DNA from: a virus
Direction: 5' to 3' (one strand)
Length of the DNA: 64,000 nucleotides
Virus record (IMG/VR): IMGVR_UViG_3300001533_003623
Coordinates: 1 to 64,000 of that record
This document shows positions 14,165 through 23,139 of the stretch, piece by piece (the first letter of the stretch is position 1; the number at the start of each line of letters is the position of its first letter). Position numbers and translations under genes: made by a program. A model generated the notes under the pieces. That model saw only the letters and a program-made list of their open reading frames with translations. It had not been told where the DNA came from and made no database searches.

Positions 14165-14642
14165 ATACATTGCACAGATGTCCCAGTATCATGTTGAAAA
14201 TCAACGTCCATGCTGGGATATTACTTTTATGAATATAGCGCATGAAATAGCTAAACGTAGTCCAGATACACAAACGAAAGTTGGAGCAGTAATCGTCAAT
14301 GCTGCTAAGCATATCATTAGTGTTGGGTATAATGGTTGGATGCCTGGCATAGACGATGACGTTATTCCAAATATCCGGCCATATAAACATGACTGGGTCA
14401 TTCATGCGGAACTCAACGCTATTCTAAATTGTGAGCATCGACCTCATAACGCAACACTGTATTGTACGCATCAACCTTGTATTCATTGCTTCAGCGCTAT
14501 TGTAGTTGCAGGTATCACCGAACTGGTGTATATTGATTCTAGCACTACAAATACTCAAGACAAAAAGATTGAGTGGAAAACAGCAAAATACTTAGTTAAG
14601 GACAAGATATCAATACGTAAATTAGAGTTGGAGAATATATAG
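14085..14642 (+). CDS. Deoxycytidylate (dCMP) deaminase, up to 185 aa
   Basis: Converts dCMP to dUMP, the substrate for ThyX. The zinc site is complete: HAELNAI (His and catalytic Glu) and PCIHC (two Cys). The deaminase core starts at CWDITFMNIAHEIAKRS. Start is ambiguous: GTG 14085 has AAAGGA upstream, while ATG 14106, 14118 and 14178 are also in frame; only residues from about 14178 on are conserved family sequence. It ends one base before nrdJ. Confidence 0.88.
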   Translation: MKNVAPKMTKQMKSGVNHNDAPQEVREYIAQMSQYHVENQRPCWDITFMNIAHEIAKRSPDTQTKVGAVIVNAAKHIISVGYNGWMPGIDDDVIPNIRPYKHDWVIHAELNAILNCEHRPHNATLYCTHQPCIHCFSAIVVAGITELVYIDSSTTNTQDKKIEWKTAKYLVKDKISIRKLELENI

Positions 14643-14643
14643 A

Positions 14644-17097
14644 ATGCCTAGTTATAAAGAAGCGCTGAAGGCTAGTTTAGAATACTTTGATGGTGATGAG
14701 TTAGCAGCAAAAGTATTTGTAGATAAGTACGCCTTAAGAACAATTGATAATGAATTAGTTGAGCTTACACCTACAGATATGCATAGACGTATAAGTAAGG
14801 CATTGTATGATGTTGAGGTACAGAAGTTTGGACAAGACGCACTGTCTGAACAAACTATTTTTGATGCTTTGGACAAATTTCGGTACATCATTCCGCAAGG
14901 CGGCTGTATGTCAGGTATCGGTAGTCCTAGCTTTGTCACATTGAGTAATTGCTATGTCGTAGACCCGCCAAAAGACTCTTATGGCGGCATCATGCTCACT
15001 GATGAACAAATTGTACAGATAAGTAAGAGAAGAGGCGGTTGTGGAACCGATATTTCTAAACTACGACCAAGAGGCGCTGTAACACATAATTCTTCTCGGA
15101 CAAGTACTGGTCCTGTGTGTTTCGCTGATAGATTCTCTCATTCTATTAGAGAAGTCGGCCAAAACGGAAGGCGTGGCGCGTTAATGTTAACTATGGATGT
15201 ACATCATCCAGATATTCTTGATTTCATTAACAGCAAAACAGACAAAACGCGACTTACTGGTGCTAATCTATCTGTGCGTTTGTCAGACGAATTCCTTTGT
15301 GCTGTGCGTGACAATACCACATATGAACAAAGATGGCCGGTAGATAGTGATAAGCCACAAATAAGCAGGGAAGTGTGTGCCGCTGATGTGTGGGAGGCGA
15401 TTACAAAGAATGCTCACGAACATGCAGAACCGGGGGTGTTGTTTTGGGATAAGATTCTAAGTGAAAGCCCAGCAGATTGCCATAAGGAATTCAAAACCGA
15501 GGGCGTTAACCCATGCTCAGAACTAAGTTTGTCAATCTTGGATAGTTGTCGTTTGTTGTTGATTAATGCATTTAGTTTTGTTGAAAAGCCATTTAGTAAA
15601 AAGCCTGTATTTAATTGGCGTAAGTTCTATGAATATGCTCGTATGGCCCAGCGTCTCATGGATGACATTATAGACTTGGAGCTTTACTATATTAAACGTA
15701 TAATTACAAAAATACAAAACGATGACGAATCATTAGAACTCAAACACCGTGAATTAGATATGTGGTGGCGCGTATACAATAATTGTGAGACTGGTCGTCG
15801 TACTGGTACTGGCATCACTGCGTTAGCTGATACACTTGCGGCCCTAAACCTACCATACGCATGTAAAAAGTCATTAAAGTTTGTAGACCGCATATACAAA
15901 ACCTTGAAATTCGGATGCTACACTGCATCTATTGACATGGCTAAAACTATCGGCCCATTTGCTGTGTGGAATGCAGAGAATGAAAGTCGGTGTCCATTCT
16001 TTTTGCGTTTCGCTGAAGAAACATGTGATATAGAAGATACTATTATTGATGGTAGTAGTGTAATGGCAGATATGATGAAATACGGCAGACGTAATATTGG
16101 GCTTTTAACTAGCTCGCCTGCTGGCTCAACAAGTCTAGAAACACAGACTTCATCAGCCATAGAGCCAGTATTTGCTTTGTCAACAACTAGACGAAAAAAG
16201 GGTAATCCATCAGACGAAGATTTTCGAGTTGATTTCATAGACGCAAAAGGTGACCACTGGATGGAGTTTACTGTGCTACACCCAAAACTAAAGATGTGGT
16301 GTGATATAACAGGCGAACAAGATATAACTAAATCTCCATGGAACGGTAGTTGCGCCAAAGACTTAGACTATACATACAGAATTAAACTACAGGCTACTGC
16401 TCAACGCCACATAGACCATAGTATATCAAGCACAATTAATCTTCCTGCTGATACCACGGTCGAACAAGTACAAAAGATATACATGCTTGCATGGGAACTT
16501 GGATGCAAAGGTGTTACGGTATATCGTGATGGATGCAGGGATGGCGTTATTTTAGATAAGGTTGCAATTGACAAGCAAAAATCTTGTGGTACAATACAAG
16601 ATAAGCGACCACGGATATTGCCGTGCGACGTACATCATACTTCTGTACAAGGCCAAAGCTACTTTGTTCTTGTGGGGTTGCTCGACGGGAAACCATATGA
16701 GGTTTTTGCTGGAAAAAACGGATTTATTCCTAGTAAAGTCAAATCAGGAACTATTACTAGAAAACGAAAGAACTTTTATATAGCGCATTTTGATGATACG
16801 GATGACGAATTGTCACCTATTACTGCCGCAACTACTGAGATGGAAGAAATGATAACTAGGCTTACTTCATTAGGGTTGAGGTATGGCGCGGATATGCACA
16901 AGGTTGTGCAACAACTAGAAAAGGTTGGGGAAAGAAAGGCTATGAATAGCTTTGCTAGGGGTGTAGCTCGCGTATTGAAGAAATACATAGTAGATGGCAC
17001 ATCGGAGAATGAGCAGTGCCCTGAATGCAAGTCGGATATGATTAGGCAAGAAGGTTGTGTAAAATGCACTAGTTGTGCTTGGACACGATGCTTATAA
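14644..17097 (+). CDS. nrdJ: Adenosylcobalamin-dependent (class II) ribonucleotide reductase NrdJ, 817 aa
   Basis: Reduces ribonucleotides to deoxyribonucleotides with vitamin B12 as radical source. Visible: N-terminal ALRTIDNELVELTPTDMHRR, the CxxxG region SNCYVVDPPKDS, RRGGCGTDIS, the active-site loop NPCSELSLS with DSCRLL, and GCKGVTVYRDGCRDG. The C-terminus carries a zinc-finger-like CPECKSDM...CVKCTSC motif with redox-type cysteines. Full length for class II. No thioredoxin or class I subunit gene is seen, so the enzyme needs host B12. Confidence 0.92.
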   Translation: MPSYKEALKASLEYFDGDELAAKVFVDKYALRTIDNELVELTPTDMHRRISKALYDVEVQKFGQDALSEQTIFDALDKFRYIIPQGGCMSGIGSPSFVTLSNCYVVDPPKDSYGGIMLTDEQIVQISKRRGGCGTDISKLRPRGAVTHNSSRTSTGPVCFADRFSHSIREVGQNGRRGALMLTMDVHHPDILDFINSKTDKTRLTGANLSVRLSDEFLCAVRDNTTYEQRWPVDSDKPQISREVCAADVWEAITKNAHEHAEPGVLFWDKILSESPADCHKEFKTEGVNPCSELSLSILDSCRLLLINAFSFVEKPFSKKPVFNWRKFYEYARMAQRLMDDIIDLELYYIKRIITKIQNDDESLELKHRELDMWWRVYNNCETGRRTGTGITALADTLAALNLPYACKKSLKFVDRIYKTLKFGCYTASIDMAKTIGPFAVWNAENESRCPFFLRFAEETCDIEDTIIDGSSVMADMMKYGRRNIGLLTSSPAGSTSLETQTSSAIEPVFALSTTRRKKGNPSDEDFRVDFIDAKGDHWMEFTVLHPKLKMWCDITGEQDITKSPWNGSCAKDLDYTYRIKLQATAQRHIDHSISSTINLPADTTVEQVQKIYMLAWELGCKGVTVYRDGCRDGVILDKVAIDKQKSCGTIQDKRPRILPCDVHHTSVQGQSYFVLVGLLDGKPYEVFAGKNGFIPSKVKSGTITRKRKNFYIAHFDDTDDELSPITAATTEMEEMITRLTSLGLRYGADMHKVVQQLEKVGERKAMNSFARGVARVLKKYIVDGTSENEQCPECKSDMIRQEGCVKCTSCAWTRCL

Positions 17098-17122
17098 TCT
17101 ATTATTTAAGGAAATAAACACA

Positions 17123-17392
17123 ATGACACACCCATTAGGAACACGTACTGATGAACCAGTTGATGAACAACTACGGGAGTTCACTATCTGGTTGGAAGGC
17201 TATCTCATCACCGGTGGTGGTGGGGGAGCAGTGTTTGAGGGAACATGGAAGGGGAAAGACTTCCGTGATGCTGTGTTGAGAATGGTGAAAGCCAAGGGTC
17301 TTGACGACAGCAACTTCAACGAGGAACGACTTTCATATTGGGGGTGTCGCTACTTCGATAATGAGGCTGACGCCCGCCGGACTTTTGGATAA
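17123..17392 (+). CDS. Hypothetical protein, 89 aa, high local GC
   Basis: AAGGAA ribosome site 9 bases before the ATG. Soluble, with a Gly-rich segment (TGGGGGAVFEGTW) and a WGCRYFDNEADARR tail. No family recognised. Base composition appears near 50% GC against about 40% in neighbours, so the gene may be a recent arrival. Confidence 0.55.
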   Translation: MTHPLGTRTDEPVDEQLREFTIWLEGYLITGGGGGAVFEGTWKGKDFRDAVLRMVKAKGLDDSNFNEERLSYWGCRYFDNEADARRTFG

Positions 17393-17403
17393 GGATTGAA
17401 GCG

Positions 17404-18507
17404 ATGTTTTTAGACATGGAAAAGGTGCGACAGTTGGTCGCGGATGGTTACATATCTGTTCGTAAACATCCAAACGCTCCACTATTTATCTACAACTACA
17501 CACCTAAATGTCAGTACGAATGGCACTGGACACCTGAAACAATAGCGTGTCGCGGTCTCATATTAGACGACCGTGATAATGTGGTTGCCCGTCCATTTCC
17601 TAAGTTCTTTACGCCAGACCAATATCGTGACTTACGTAATAACGTACATAATCTCTTTGGTATTTGTTATAAAGACCTTTATCAGGGTGGATTTAAGGTT
17701 ACTGAGAAGGTAGATGGCTCAATGGGTGTATTGTATCATTACAACGGAGCTTTGGCTATTGCCTCACGTGGCTCCTTTGAGTCAGAGCAAGCAGTACATG
17801 CCACCAAAATACTTCAAGAAAAATACGGCGAATTTCCTTTTGTTGTAGACCCTGATTGTACCTACATCTTTGAGATAGTGTATCCAGATAATCGTATTGT
17901 AGTTGACTATGAAGGATTAGACGACATTGTTTTGTTAACAGTATTAAACAATGAAAATGGTGAAGATTTACCAGACCTTGTTCGTCAATGGCAAGACGCT
18001 GGTGGGCTAGCCGCAAAGTCGTATTGCTTTGCGTTTTTTGACAATGTCTTGAATGAGCAGCAAGTAGGCAGGGAAGGGTTCGTTGTGAAGTTTGATAGCG
18101 GCCTGCGAGTGAAGGTCAAGTTTGAAGACTACATACGATTACACCGTATTCTAACTAATATGTCTGCTCGTGATATTTGGGAGCGATTACGCAATAACGA
18201 ACCGCTTGACGATTTGCTAGAAGTGGTTCCTGACGAATTCTATAATTGGGTTCGTAAGATTGAACGTGACCTAACAAACAAATATAGAGAGATTGAGCAA
18301 CATGCACAAGGCGTGATTCAACGTGATGTAGTTAAGTGCAACACGCCTCTTACGCGCAAGCAACTAGCTATCAAGCACAAGAACTACCAGTATAAAGGCA
18401 TCATGTTTAATATGCTAGACAACAAAGAGTATGCAGACTCAATATGGCGTATTATTCGACCAAAAGCAGAATTACCGTTCTCAACGACTGACGAAAAGGA
18501 TAGATAA
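17404..18507 (+). CDS. rnlA: T4 Rnl1-type RNA ligase, 367 aa
   Basis: ATP-dependent RNA ligase that seals tRNA anticodon breaks. Motif I is EKVDGSMG with nucleophile Lys102. RGLILDD before it, ASRGSF (motif III region), FEIV (motif IIIa/IV) and the late GFVVKF...VKVKFEDY (motifs IV-V) complete the nucleotidyltransferase core. A helical C-terminal domain follows, as in T4 RnlA. Together with the PNKP gene at 18817 it forms the RNA repair pair that reverses host anticodon-nuclease damage; eleven phage tRNA genes are nearby. Confidence 0.9.
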   Translation: MFLDMEKVRQLVADGYISVRKHPNAPLFIYNYTPKCQYEWHWTPETIACRGLILDDRDNVVARPFPKFFTPDQYRDLRNNVHNLFGICYKDLYQGGFKVTEKVDGSMGVLYHYNGALAIASRGSFESEQAVHATKILQEKYGEFPFVVDPDCTYIFEIVYPDNRIVVDYEGLDDIVLLTVLNNENGEDLPDLVRQWQDAGGLAAKSYCFAFFDNVLNEQQVGREGFVVKFDSGLRVKVKFEDYIRLHRILTNMSARDIWERLRNNEPLDDLLEVVPDEFYNWVRKIERDLTNKYREIEQHAQGVIQRDVVKCNTPLTRKQLAIKHKNYQYKGIMFNMLDNKEYADSIWRIIRPKAELPFSTTDEKDR

Positions 18508-18911
18508 TGGTACGGCTTATTGGCGGCATCACAGTGCCTAGAACTAAATTATTGGAGTTCAAGACTCAGGCGTTTAAACAAATGCTCAATGGATTATTGG
18601 TCAACACTAAACTTAGTACTCGTAAGATTAAATATGGGTTAAATCGATACCTAATGTCTAAGGGTATATTGCCTAAAGACGAAAGCATAATGATGTGGTT
18701 GCAGGAAAACCCAGGAGACACTATAGGTCTATTTATGTTTGAAATTCGCCCACACTCTATAGGATTTTTTATTAAGGCGGGTTCTAGCGAAGAACTGAAA
18801 CGATTAGGAGAACAATATGGTACAGTCAGTAACAATACTAAAAGGATTACCGGCCAGCGGAAAATCGACATGGGCCAAAGAACAGGTGTTGAAAAACCAA
18901 GGGCATACTAA
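18507..18911 (+). CDS. Hypothetical protein, 134 aa, between RNA repair genes
   Basis: Start overlaps the RNA ligase stop (TAATG). Basic N-terminal half (LSTRKIKYGLNRYLM), then a beta-type segment (DTIGLFMFEIRPHSIGFFI). The last 95 bp overlap the PNKP start in another frame, which is unusually long. Function unknown; position suggests a link to RNA repair. Confidence 0.5.
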   Translation: MVRLIGGITVPRTKLLEFKTQAFKQMLNGLLVNTKLSTRKIKYGLNRYLMSKGILPKDESIMMWLQENPGDTIGLFMFEIRPHSIGFFIKAGSSEELKRLGEQYGTVSNNTKRITGQRKIDMGQRTGVEKPRAY

Positions 18912-19713
18912 ACGCATCAACAAGGATGACTTGCGTTCAATGTTAGACGCTGGAAAGTACAGCAAGGACAATGAAAAGCTTGTCCTACTTCTACGTGATA
19001 TGCTCATACTTGAAGCTTTAAGGACGGGTAAGAATGTTATTGTTGATGATACCAACCTAAATCCTCAACACGAAAAAGATATTCGTACGCTTGTAAAGAC
19101 TCATATCAGTAGACCAATACAATTTATAGTCAAAACATTTGATACACATATGGACGAATGCATAGAACGTGATTTGAAGCGTGCAAAATCTGTTGGTGCA
19201 GATGTCATAATACAAATGGCAAAACGATGGCTTAAACCATACAAGGTATGCATACCGGAATTAAACCACAGCGAAATTATTACATCAAATAAGCCCTTGT
19301 GTATAATATATGACTTAGATGGCACAGCAGCGATTATGGGAGACCGTTCTCCTTATGACGCCAGTAAATGTTATGAAATAGATAGACCAAACTATGCTTT
19401 ATTAAGCGTGTTATTGTGTATGACATACGCAGAGAAACCATTTACCTTTATAGCATTATCTGGTCGAAGCAGCAAATATCGCGATACTACTGTGCGTTTT
19501 CTAGACACATACGGTTTTCCGTACAGCGCATTATTTATGCGCCAAGATGAAGATAGTCGTAAAGACGCAGTGGTGAAAAAAGAACTGTACGAAAAACACA
19601 TACAAGGTAAGTATAATGTATTGGTTGTGTTTGATGACCGTGACCAAGTAGTAGATATGTGGCGTAAGGAACTAAACGTACCTTGTTTTCAAGTAAATTA
19701 TGGAGATTTCTGA
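18817..19713 (+). CDS. pseT: Polynucleotide kinase 3'-phosphatase (T4 PseT type), 298 aa
   Basis: Prepares broken RNA ends for ligation: the kinase adds 5'-phosphate and the phosphatase removes 2',3'-cyclic phosphate. Kinase P-loop GLPASGKST at residues 10-18, followed by VIVDDTNLN. The HAD phosphatase begins at IIYDLDGTA with the Asp pair near 166/168 and ends with VVFDDRDQVVDMW. Length and order match T4 Pnkp. Strong AGGAGA site before ATG. Stop overlaps the next gene (TGATG). Confidence 0.92.
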   Translation: MVQSVTILKGLPASGKSTWAKEQVLKNQGHTKRINKDDLRSMLDAGKYSKDNEKLVLLLRDMLILEALRTGKNVIVDDTNLNPQHEKDIRTLVKTHISRPIQFIVKTFDTHMDECIERDLKRAKSVGADVIIQMAKRWLKPYKVCIPELNHSEIITSNKPLCIIYDLDGTAAIMGDRSPYDASKCYEIDRPNYALLSVLLCMTYAEKPFTFIALSGRSSKYRDTTVRFLDTYGFPYSALFMRQDEDSRKDAVVKKELYEKHIQGKYNVLVVFDDRDQVVDMWRKELNVPCFQVNYGDF

Positions 19714-20387
19714 TGTCTGTTCCAAAAGGAACTAGAGTGCTAGTATTAGGCGATGACTATGTTCCTATAAATATCGTGGGATGGAAAAAGGCCATGAAGA
19801 GGTTGTTTGAATCGCCATGCCAAAAATGCAAACAATACGGACACATAATGTTTAATGGTAGACCTCAAGAATGCAATCGGTGTAAAGGTACGGGTCTATT
19901 ACCAGCAGCAATTCCAGTGGAATACTTTAACGAGTGTTATGTAGTGCGCGACGGGCGTGGTAATGAGCATTTAGTACCTGCTGTTATTGCAAACTCTCAT
20001 CATATTCAGCGTAAATACCGTAAAGTACCATTTTCTAGACATAATGTGTTACGTAGGGATGGGTTTAGATGCCAATATTGTGGTAATAAATTTCCACCAC
20101 AAGAGCTTTCGTTTGACCATGTTATTCCACGTAGCATGTGGAATGGGTCTACTACGCCTACATGTTGGCAAAATATTGTCACTGCATGTTTAAAGTGTAA
20201 CAGAAAAAAATCGAACAGAACACCAGAACAAGCCGGTATGCCATTAATCAAATTGGTGCGTGGCACGTTCGTAGAATACAAAAAACCGAAGGTTCCGAAC
20301 TCGCATGAGCTTTTGTTGGGCGTGGCATACAAACATATTCCAGTAGAATGGGAACCATATATTGCATATTTGCGCGATAAGCATTGA
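19713..20387 (+). CDS. HNH endonuclease with N-terminal zinc finger, 224 aa
   Basis: Core RRDGFRCQYCG, then LSFDHVIPRS, ending TACLKCNRKKSNRTP, is the HNH domain of the bacterial/phage family whose N-terminus reads VP(I/L)N(I/V)xxWKKA, here VPINIVGWKKA. Unusually, a DnaJ-like CQKCKQYG...CNRCKGTG module is inserted after that strand. Could be a restriction-like, packaging-linked or homing nuclease. GGAG precedes the ATG by 7 bases. Confidence 0.8.
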   Translation: MSVPKGTRVLVLGDDYVPINIVGWKKAMKRLFESPCQKCKQYGHIMFNGRPQECNRCKGTGLLPAAIPVEYFNECYVVRDGRGNEHLVPAVIANSHHIQRKYRKVPFSRHNVLRRDGFRCQYCGNKFPPQELSFDHVIPRSMWNGSTTPTCWQNIVTACLKCNRKKSNRTPEQAGMPLIKLVRGTFVEYKKPKVPNSHELLLGVAYKHIPVEWEPYIAYLRDKH

Positions 20388-20393
20388 TTTTAG

Positions 20394-20423
20394 TTGCCAA
20401 AACATGGTAGTAAAGGTTATAAT
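20394..20423 (+). promoter_or_regulatory. Probable promoter before FmdB-like gene
   Basis: TTGCCA (20394-20399), 18-base spacer, TATAAT (20418-20423). Leader of about 33 bases with AAGGACGAC before ATG 20463. Starts the 20.5-22.7 kb gene group. Confidence 0.55.
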
Positions 20424-20462
20424 GTACTAGCGTTAATTATACCATAATATAAGGACGACACC

Positions 20463-20873
20463 ATGATAACATACGTATATGAATGTACGAATTGCGGCAG
20501 TAATATAGAAATACAGCAAAGCATAAAAGATGATGCGCTAGTCTTATGTCCAGAATGTAATACGAACTCTTTACGAAGAGTGATATTTAATCCAATGTAT
20601 GTTCGTGTGATACAAGAACCAACGACCCTTGGACAAATAGCTGAACGCAATGCCAAATCAATGTCTCGGGATGAAAAAAGCTTAAGGCTTGAGGATGACA
20701 AAACAAAGAAGACCATAAATAGAATACCAGAAGACATGCGTCCCAAAACTGTCGAACCGAAAGATTCTGGCCCACTACCAGATTGGATGGAAAAACCTCG
20801 CACAAAGACACATACAGAAATCAACAAGTTGTCGCCAGAAAATGTCGAGCGATATGTATATACCGGAGACTAA
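20463..20873 (+). CDS. FmdB-type zinc-ribbon protein, 136 aa
   Basis: YVYECTNCGSNIEIQQSI, then CPECNTNSLRRVI, is the FmdB/CxxC_CxxC_SSSS-type zinc ribbon at the N-terminus. The rest is charged and probably disordered, with a Pro-rich middle. Phages often encode such ribbons; the job is unknown, perhaps nucleic acid binding. The next gene starts 1 base later. Confidence 0.65.
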   Translation: MITYVYECTNCGSNIEIQQSIKDDALVLCPECNTNSLRRVIFNPMYVRVIQEPTTLGQIAERNAKSMSRDEKSLRLEDDKTKKTINRIPEDMRPKTVEPKDSGPLPDWMEKPRTKTHTEINKLSPENVERYVYTGD

Positions 20874-20874
20874 A

Positions 20875-21240
20875 ATGCCAGAACATAAAATAACAAAACC
20901 AAATAAAACAGAAGTGGTTGAACGTGTTGCTGAAGTTGTGCCAGATTTGCAGAACGCATGTGAAGCAATAGTAACAACGCAAGTGATTATTTGTGAGCCT
21001 ATGACTGATGGTACGTGGCGTCTAATTACATCATTTCAAGACAATTACAATATAGTGCTGGAAGAGCGCGACCCAGATAAAGCACGTAACGAAGTTACCA
21101 ATAGATTGATGGAGATAAAGAAAAAATGGCACAAAAAAGGTTTGATAATAGCGTTAGAGAATTTGCTAAACAAAGAGAGTCAAATATCCAAGATGGCAAA
21201 CACAACAACATCTCCTGCTCAGCCTGTGGAGAGTCCTTAG
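20875..21240 (+). CDS. Hypothetical protein, 121 aa
   Basis: ATG has GGAGA 6 bases upstream and sits just after the FmdB-like stop. Lys-rich N-terminus, then a helix/strand domain (TWRLITSFQDNYNIVLEERD), with a helical Lys-rich stretch near the end. No family recognised. Its last 115 bp overlap the next gene. Confidence 0.5.
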   Translation: MPEHKITKPNKTEVVERVAEVVPDLQNACEAIVTTQVIICEPMTDGTWRLITSFQDNYNIVLEERDPDKARNEVTNRLMEIKKKWHKKGLIIALENLLNKESQISKMANTTTSPAQPVESP

Positions 21241-21446
21241 TAGAAATATGGGTCATTAGACCAGAGGCTGAGGTCACTACAGACATCATTGTGGAATGCC
21301 CATTCTGTGGTGATGCATCTTTCCCGGTAAGAATTACTGGACAGTATTGTATAGGCTATGCAGAGGGCAGTAAAGCCAGAATGACCAACATGACAATCGA
21401 TGGCGACACACTACAAAAAGTTCGTGTCCATACAGAAATGAGGTAA
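21126..21446 (+). CDS. Zinc-ribbon protein, 106 aa
   Basis: Two CxxC pairs (CSACGESL and CPFCGDAS) about 30 residues apart form a treble-clef/zinc ribbon. GGAG precedes ATG within the previous gene. The 115-bp overlap between two genes in different frames is notable. Possibly DNA or protein binding. Confidence 0.55.
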   Translation: MAQKRFDNSVREFAKQRESNIQDGKHNNISCSACGESLVEIWVIRPEAEVTTDIIVECPFCGDASFPVRITGQYCIGYAEGSKARMTNMTIDGDTLQKVRVHTEMR

Positions 21447-21448
21447 TT

Positions 21449-21889
21449 ATGAAAGAATTCGCAATTAGAAAAAATGAATCACAACGTAGTGGTTTTGTTG
21501 CAACTGTCACAAACTCCATTGGTTATGGATTAGAAATAGACAAAGACCCTAAGACTGGTACGTTGGGTTTAGTCCCAATTCCTGCTTTTATAGACAATGG
21601 ATATGGCGGTCACGATGATAACCCAGATTGTTACGCTAAAGCTATACAATATGACAATGAAGAAACTTGGGTATACTATTTACGTATGAATTCTATTGGT
21701 GACCTATCTGACCCCTGGGGATTATTTGCGGATAGCGCACAAAACGCTAGGGTTGCCAAACATAAAGGCATTCCTAAATGGTCGTTTAATCGTGTGACAG
21801 AAGAACAGTTTCTTGTATATTTACGATACTTATGTAGTCGCAACAAAGCATTGTTGCGTATATGCGAAAGGAGCATTAAGGATGCCTAG
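21449..21889 (+). CDS. Hypothetical protein, 146 aa
   Basis: Follows the zinc-ribbon gene by 2 bases. Mixed beta then helical protein with a Gly/Asp-rich centre (DNGYGGHDDNPDCYAKAIQY) and a Trp-rich segment. No family. Its last 8 bases overlap the next gene. Confidence 0.5.
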   Translation: MKEFAIRKNESQRSGFVATVTNSIGYGLEIDKDPKTGTLGLVPIPAFIDNGYGGHDDNPDCYAKAIQYDNEETWVYYLRMNSIGDLSDPWGLFADSAQNARVAKHKGIPKWSFNRVTEEQFLVYLRYLCSRNKALLRICERSIKDA

Positions 21890-22244
21890 ACAACTTAGCA
21901 AAGCAGAACAAGAGTACATTGTTAACCACAGCAAAGACTTGACAGCAGCAGAAATCGCGTCTGATATGCCTGGGGTTGGTGCTAAAACAATACAAAAGTT
22001 CATTGACGAAAGCGTATTAGAAGACCAACGTAGCGACGAAACGCAACAACAGCGACAAGCTACGTTACAAAAAAAAACAAAGCTGACCGCAGGCAAGTTA
22101 ATGGGTAGAGACCCATCAAGAGGTATAACTGTTATGACTGAAGCTGCATCAGAACTATCTGATTCTCGTAGACCAGTTCACCAAAAAACAGCTATTAGAA
22201 GTGAACGTATTCACGTTATTGACAAAAACAGAAAGTCTCCGTAA
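21882..22244 (+). CDS. Helix-turn-helix protein, 120 aa
   Basis: N-terminal LSKAEQEYIVNHSKDLTAAE, then IASDMPGVGAKTIQKFI, is a homeodomain-like helix-turn-helix. The remainder is Gln/Lys-rich and low complexity (a Q-rich run near residue 50), probably a disordered tail. AAAGGAG site before ATG. Likely a DNA-binding regulator or accessory factor; target unknown. Confidence 0.55.
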   Translation: MPRQLSKAEQEYIVNHSKDLTAAEIASDMPGVGAKTIQKFIDESVLEDQRSDETQQQRQATLQKKTKLTAGKLMGRDPSRGITVMTEAASELSDSRRPVHQKTAIRSERIHVIDKNRKSP

Positions 22245-22688
22245 ATGCAATCATACGATATATGTAGACATATAGATGAATACATTGAAGATAAATGTAT
22301 ATGGATAGCTACATTAAATGATGGTACCAAGGTATTTCAAGATGATGATAGAGAAGGAGCTTGGCATCCTAGTGCATGGATAAGGCTTGGTCGTTATATT
22401 AATGACCACGCCGGTAGTAAAATCATTGCAATGAGGCTTAAGTTTGGTACACATATTGTTGAGCTACCATCAAATAAAAAAGCCTATATGTATTCACATG
22501 GATTATTACAGGCGTTTAATCAAAAGTACGGCTTAAATTTTCATGTCGTTGGTTGGTCAATCAGTGATAAAACTATGTTATGCAGATGGTACAAATCTCC
22601 AGAACTAATAATTACCAAAGAGTTTCGGAGAGAAATCGGTACCCTAAACGCCGAACAAATTATAGGAATGCGGGTTGACAAAACCTAA
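22245..22688 (+). CDS. Hypothetical protein, 147 aa
   Basis: Aromatic-rich alpha/beta protein (IWIATLNDGTKVFQDDDREG, later FHVVGWSISDKTMLCRWY). No family recognised. ATG directly follows the previous stop. Its 3' end contains the TTGACA of the promoter at 22675. Confidence 0.5.
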   Translation: MQSYDICRHIDEYIEDKCIWIATLNDGTKVFQDDDREGAWHPSAWIRLGRYINDHAGSKIIAMRLKFGTHIVELPSNKKAYMYSHGLLQAFNQKYGLNFHVVGWSISDKTMLCRWYKSPELIITKEFRREIGTLNAEQIIGMRVDKT

Positions 22689-22702
22689 TCTTGGGATATA
22701 AT
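22675..22702 (+). promoter_or_regulatory. Consensus promoter, apparently giving a leaderless mRNA
   Basis: Perfect TTGACA (22675-22680), 16-base spacer, perfect TATAAT (22697-22702). The next ATG is at 22708, at or before the expected start of transcription (about 22709), leaving no room for a ribosome site. Drives the recombination operon with recA. Confidence 0.75.
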
Positions 22703-22707
22703 TATCT

Positions 22708-23139
22708 ATGGCAAAGCAAAGAACTGATACCAGCCGTTATCCATCTAATTATGGTGGCGGCTGGATATCTGAATCCCAATATCTAACTGAATGCTTATGC
22801 GTATTGATAGCTAAGCAGGAAGGTAAGGGGTTGGAAGACAGATTCTGGCAAAAAGAGCCTTGGACACGCATATTCAGAAGACAGGTTCCACTAGCGTTGG
22901 CTCTTCTCAAAGAATATCCTTCTAAGGTCATTCTCAATGCTTTGCGTGATAGACGATGTTGGAAAATCAGGTCGTTTGGCGCAAAGTGGCTGTTGGAACC
23001 GTTACTTAAACAGTATAAGAGAACTTATGATGCAGAAATAATGCAACAATCTAATAAGATTATGACTCGTACTTCTACGACACAAACGCCTAGAAGGTCA
23101 CCCAACAAGAAGAAATCATTATTTGAGCACTTGAAATGA
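22708..23139 (+). CDS. Hypothetical protein, 143 aa, first gene of recA operon
   Basis: Starts MAKQRTDTSRYPSNYGGGWI immediately after the promoter -10 box, so it is either leaderless or begins further in. Helical middle (AKWLLEPLLKQYKR), basic C-terminus. The sequence pattern suggests a replication/recombination accessory but no family is recognised. Stop overlaps recA start (ATGA). Confidence 0.5.
   Translation: MAKQRTDTSRYPSNYGGGWISESQYLTECLCVLIAKQEGKGLEDRFWQKEPWTRIFRRQVPLALALLKEYPSKVILNALRDRRCWKIRSFGAKWLLEPLLKQYKRTYDAEIMQQSNKIMTRTSTTQTPRRSPNKKKSLFEHLK

Noticed and set aside
17075-17122. Upstream start for the 89-aa gene inside nrdJ
   Set aside because: The in-frame TTG at 17075 lacks a ribosome site, whereas ATG 17123 has AAGGAA at correct distance.
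19300-19310. GTGTATAAT within the PNKP gene as a promoter
   Set aside because: No acceptable -35 box at 15-18 bases upstream.
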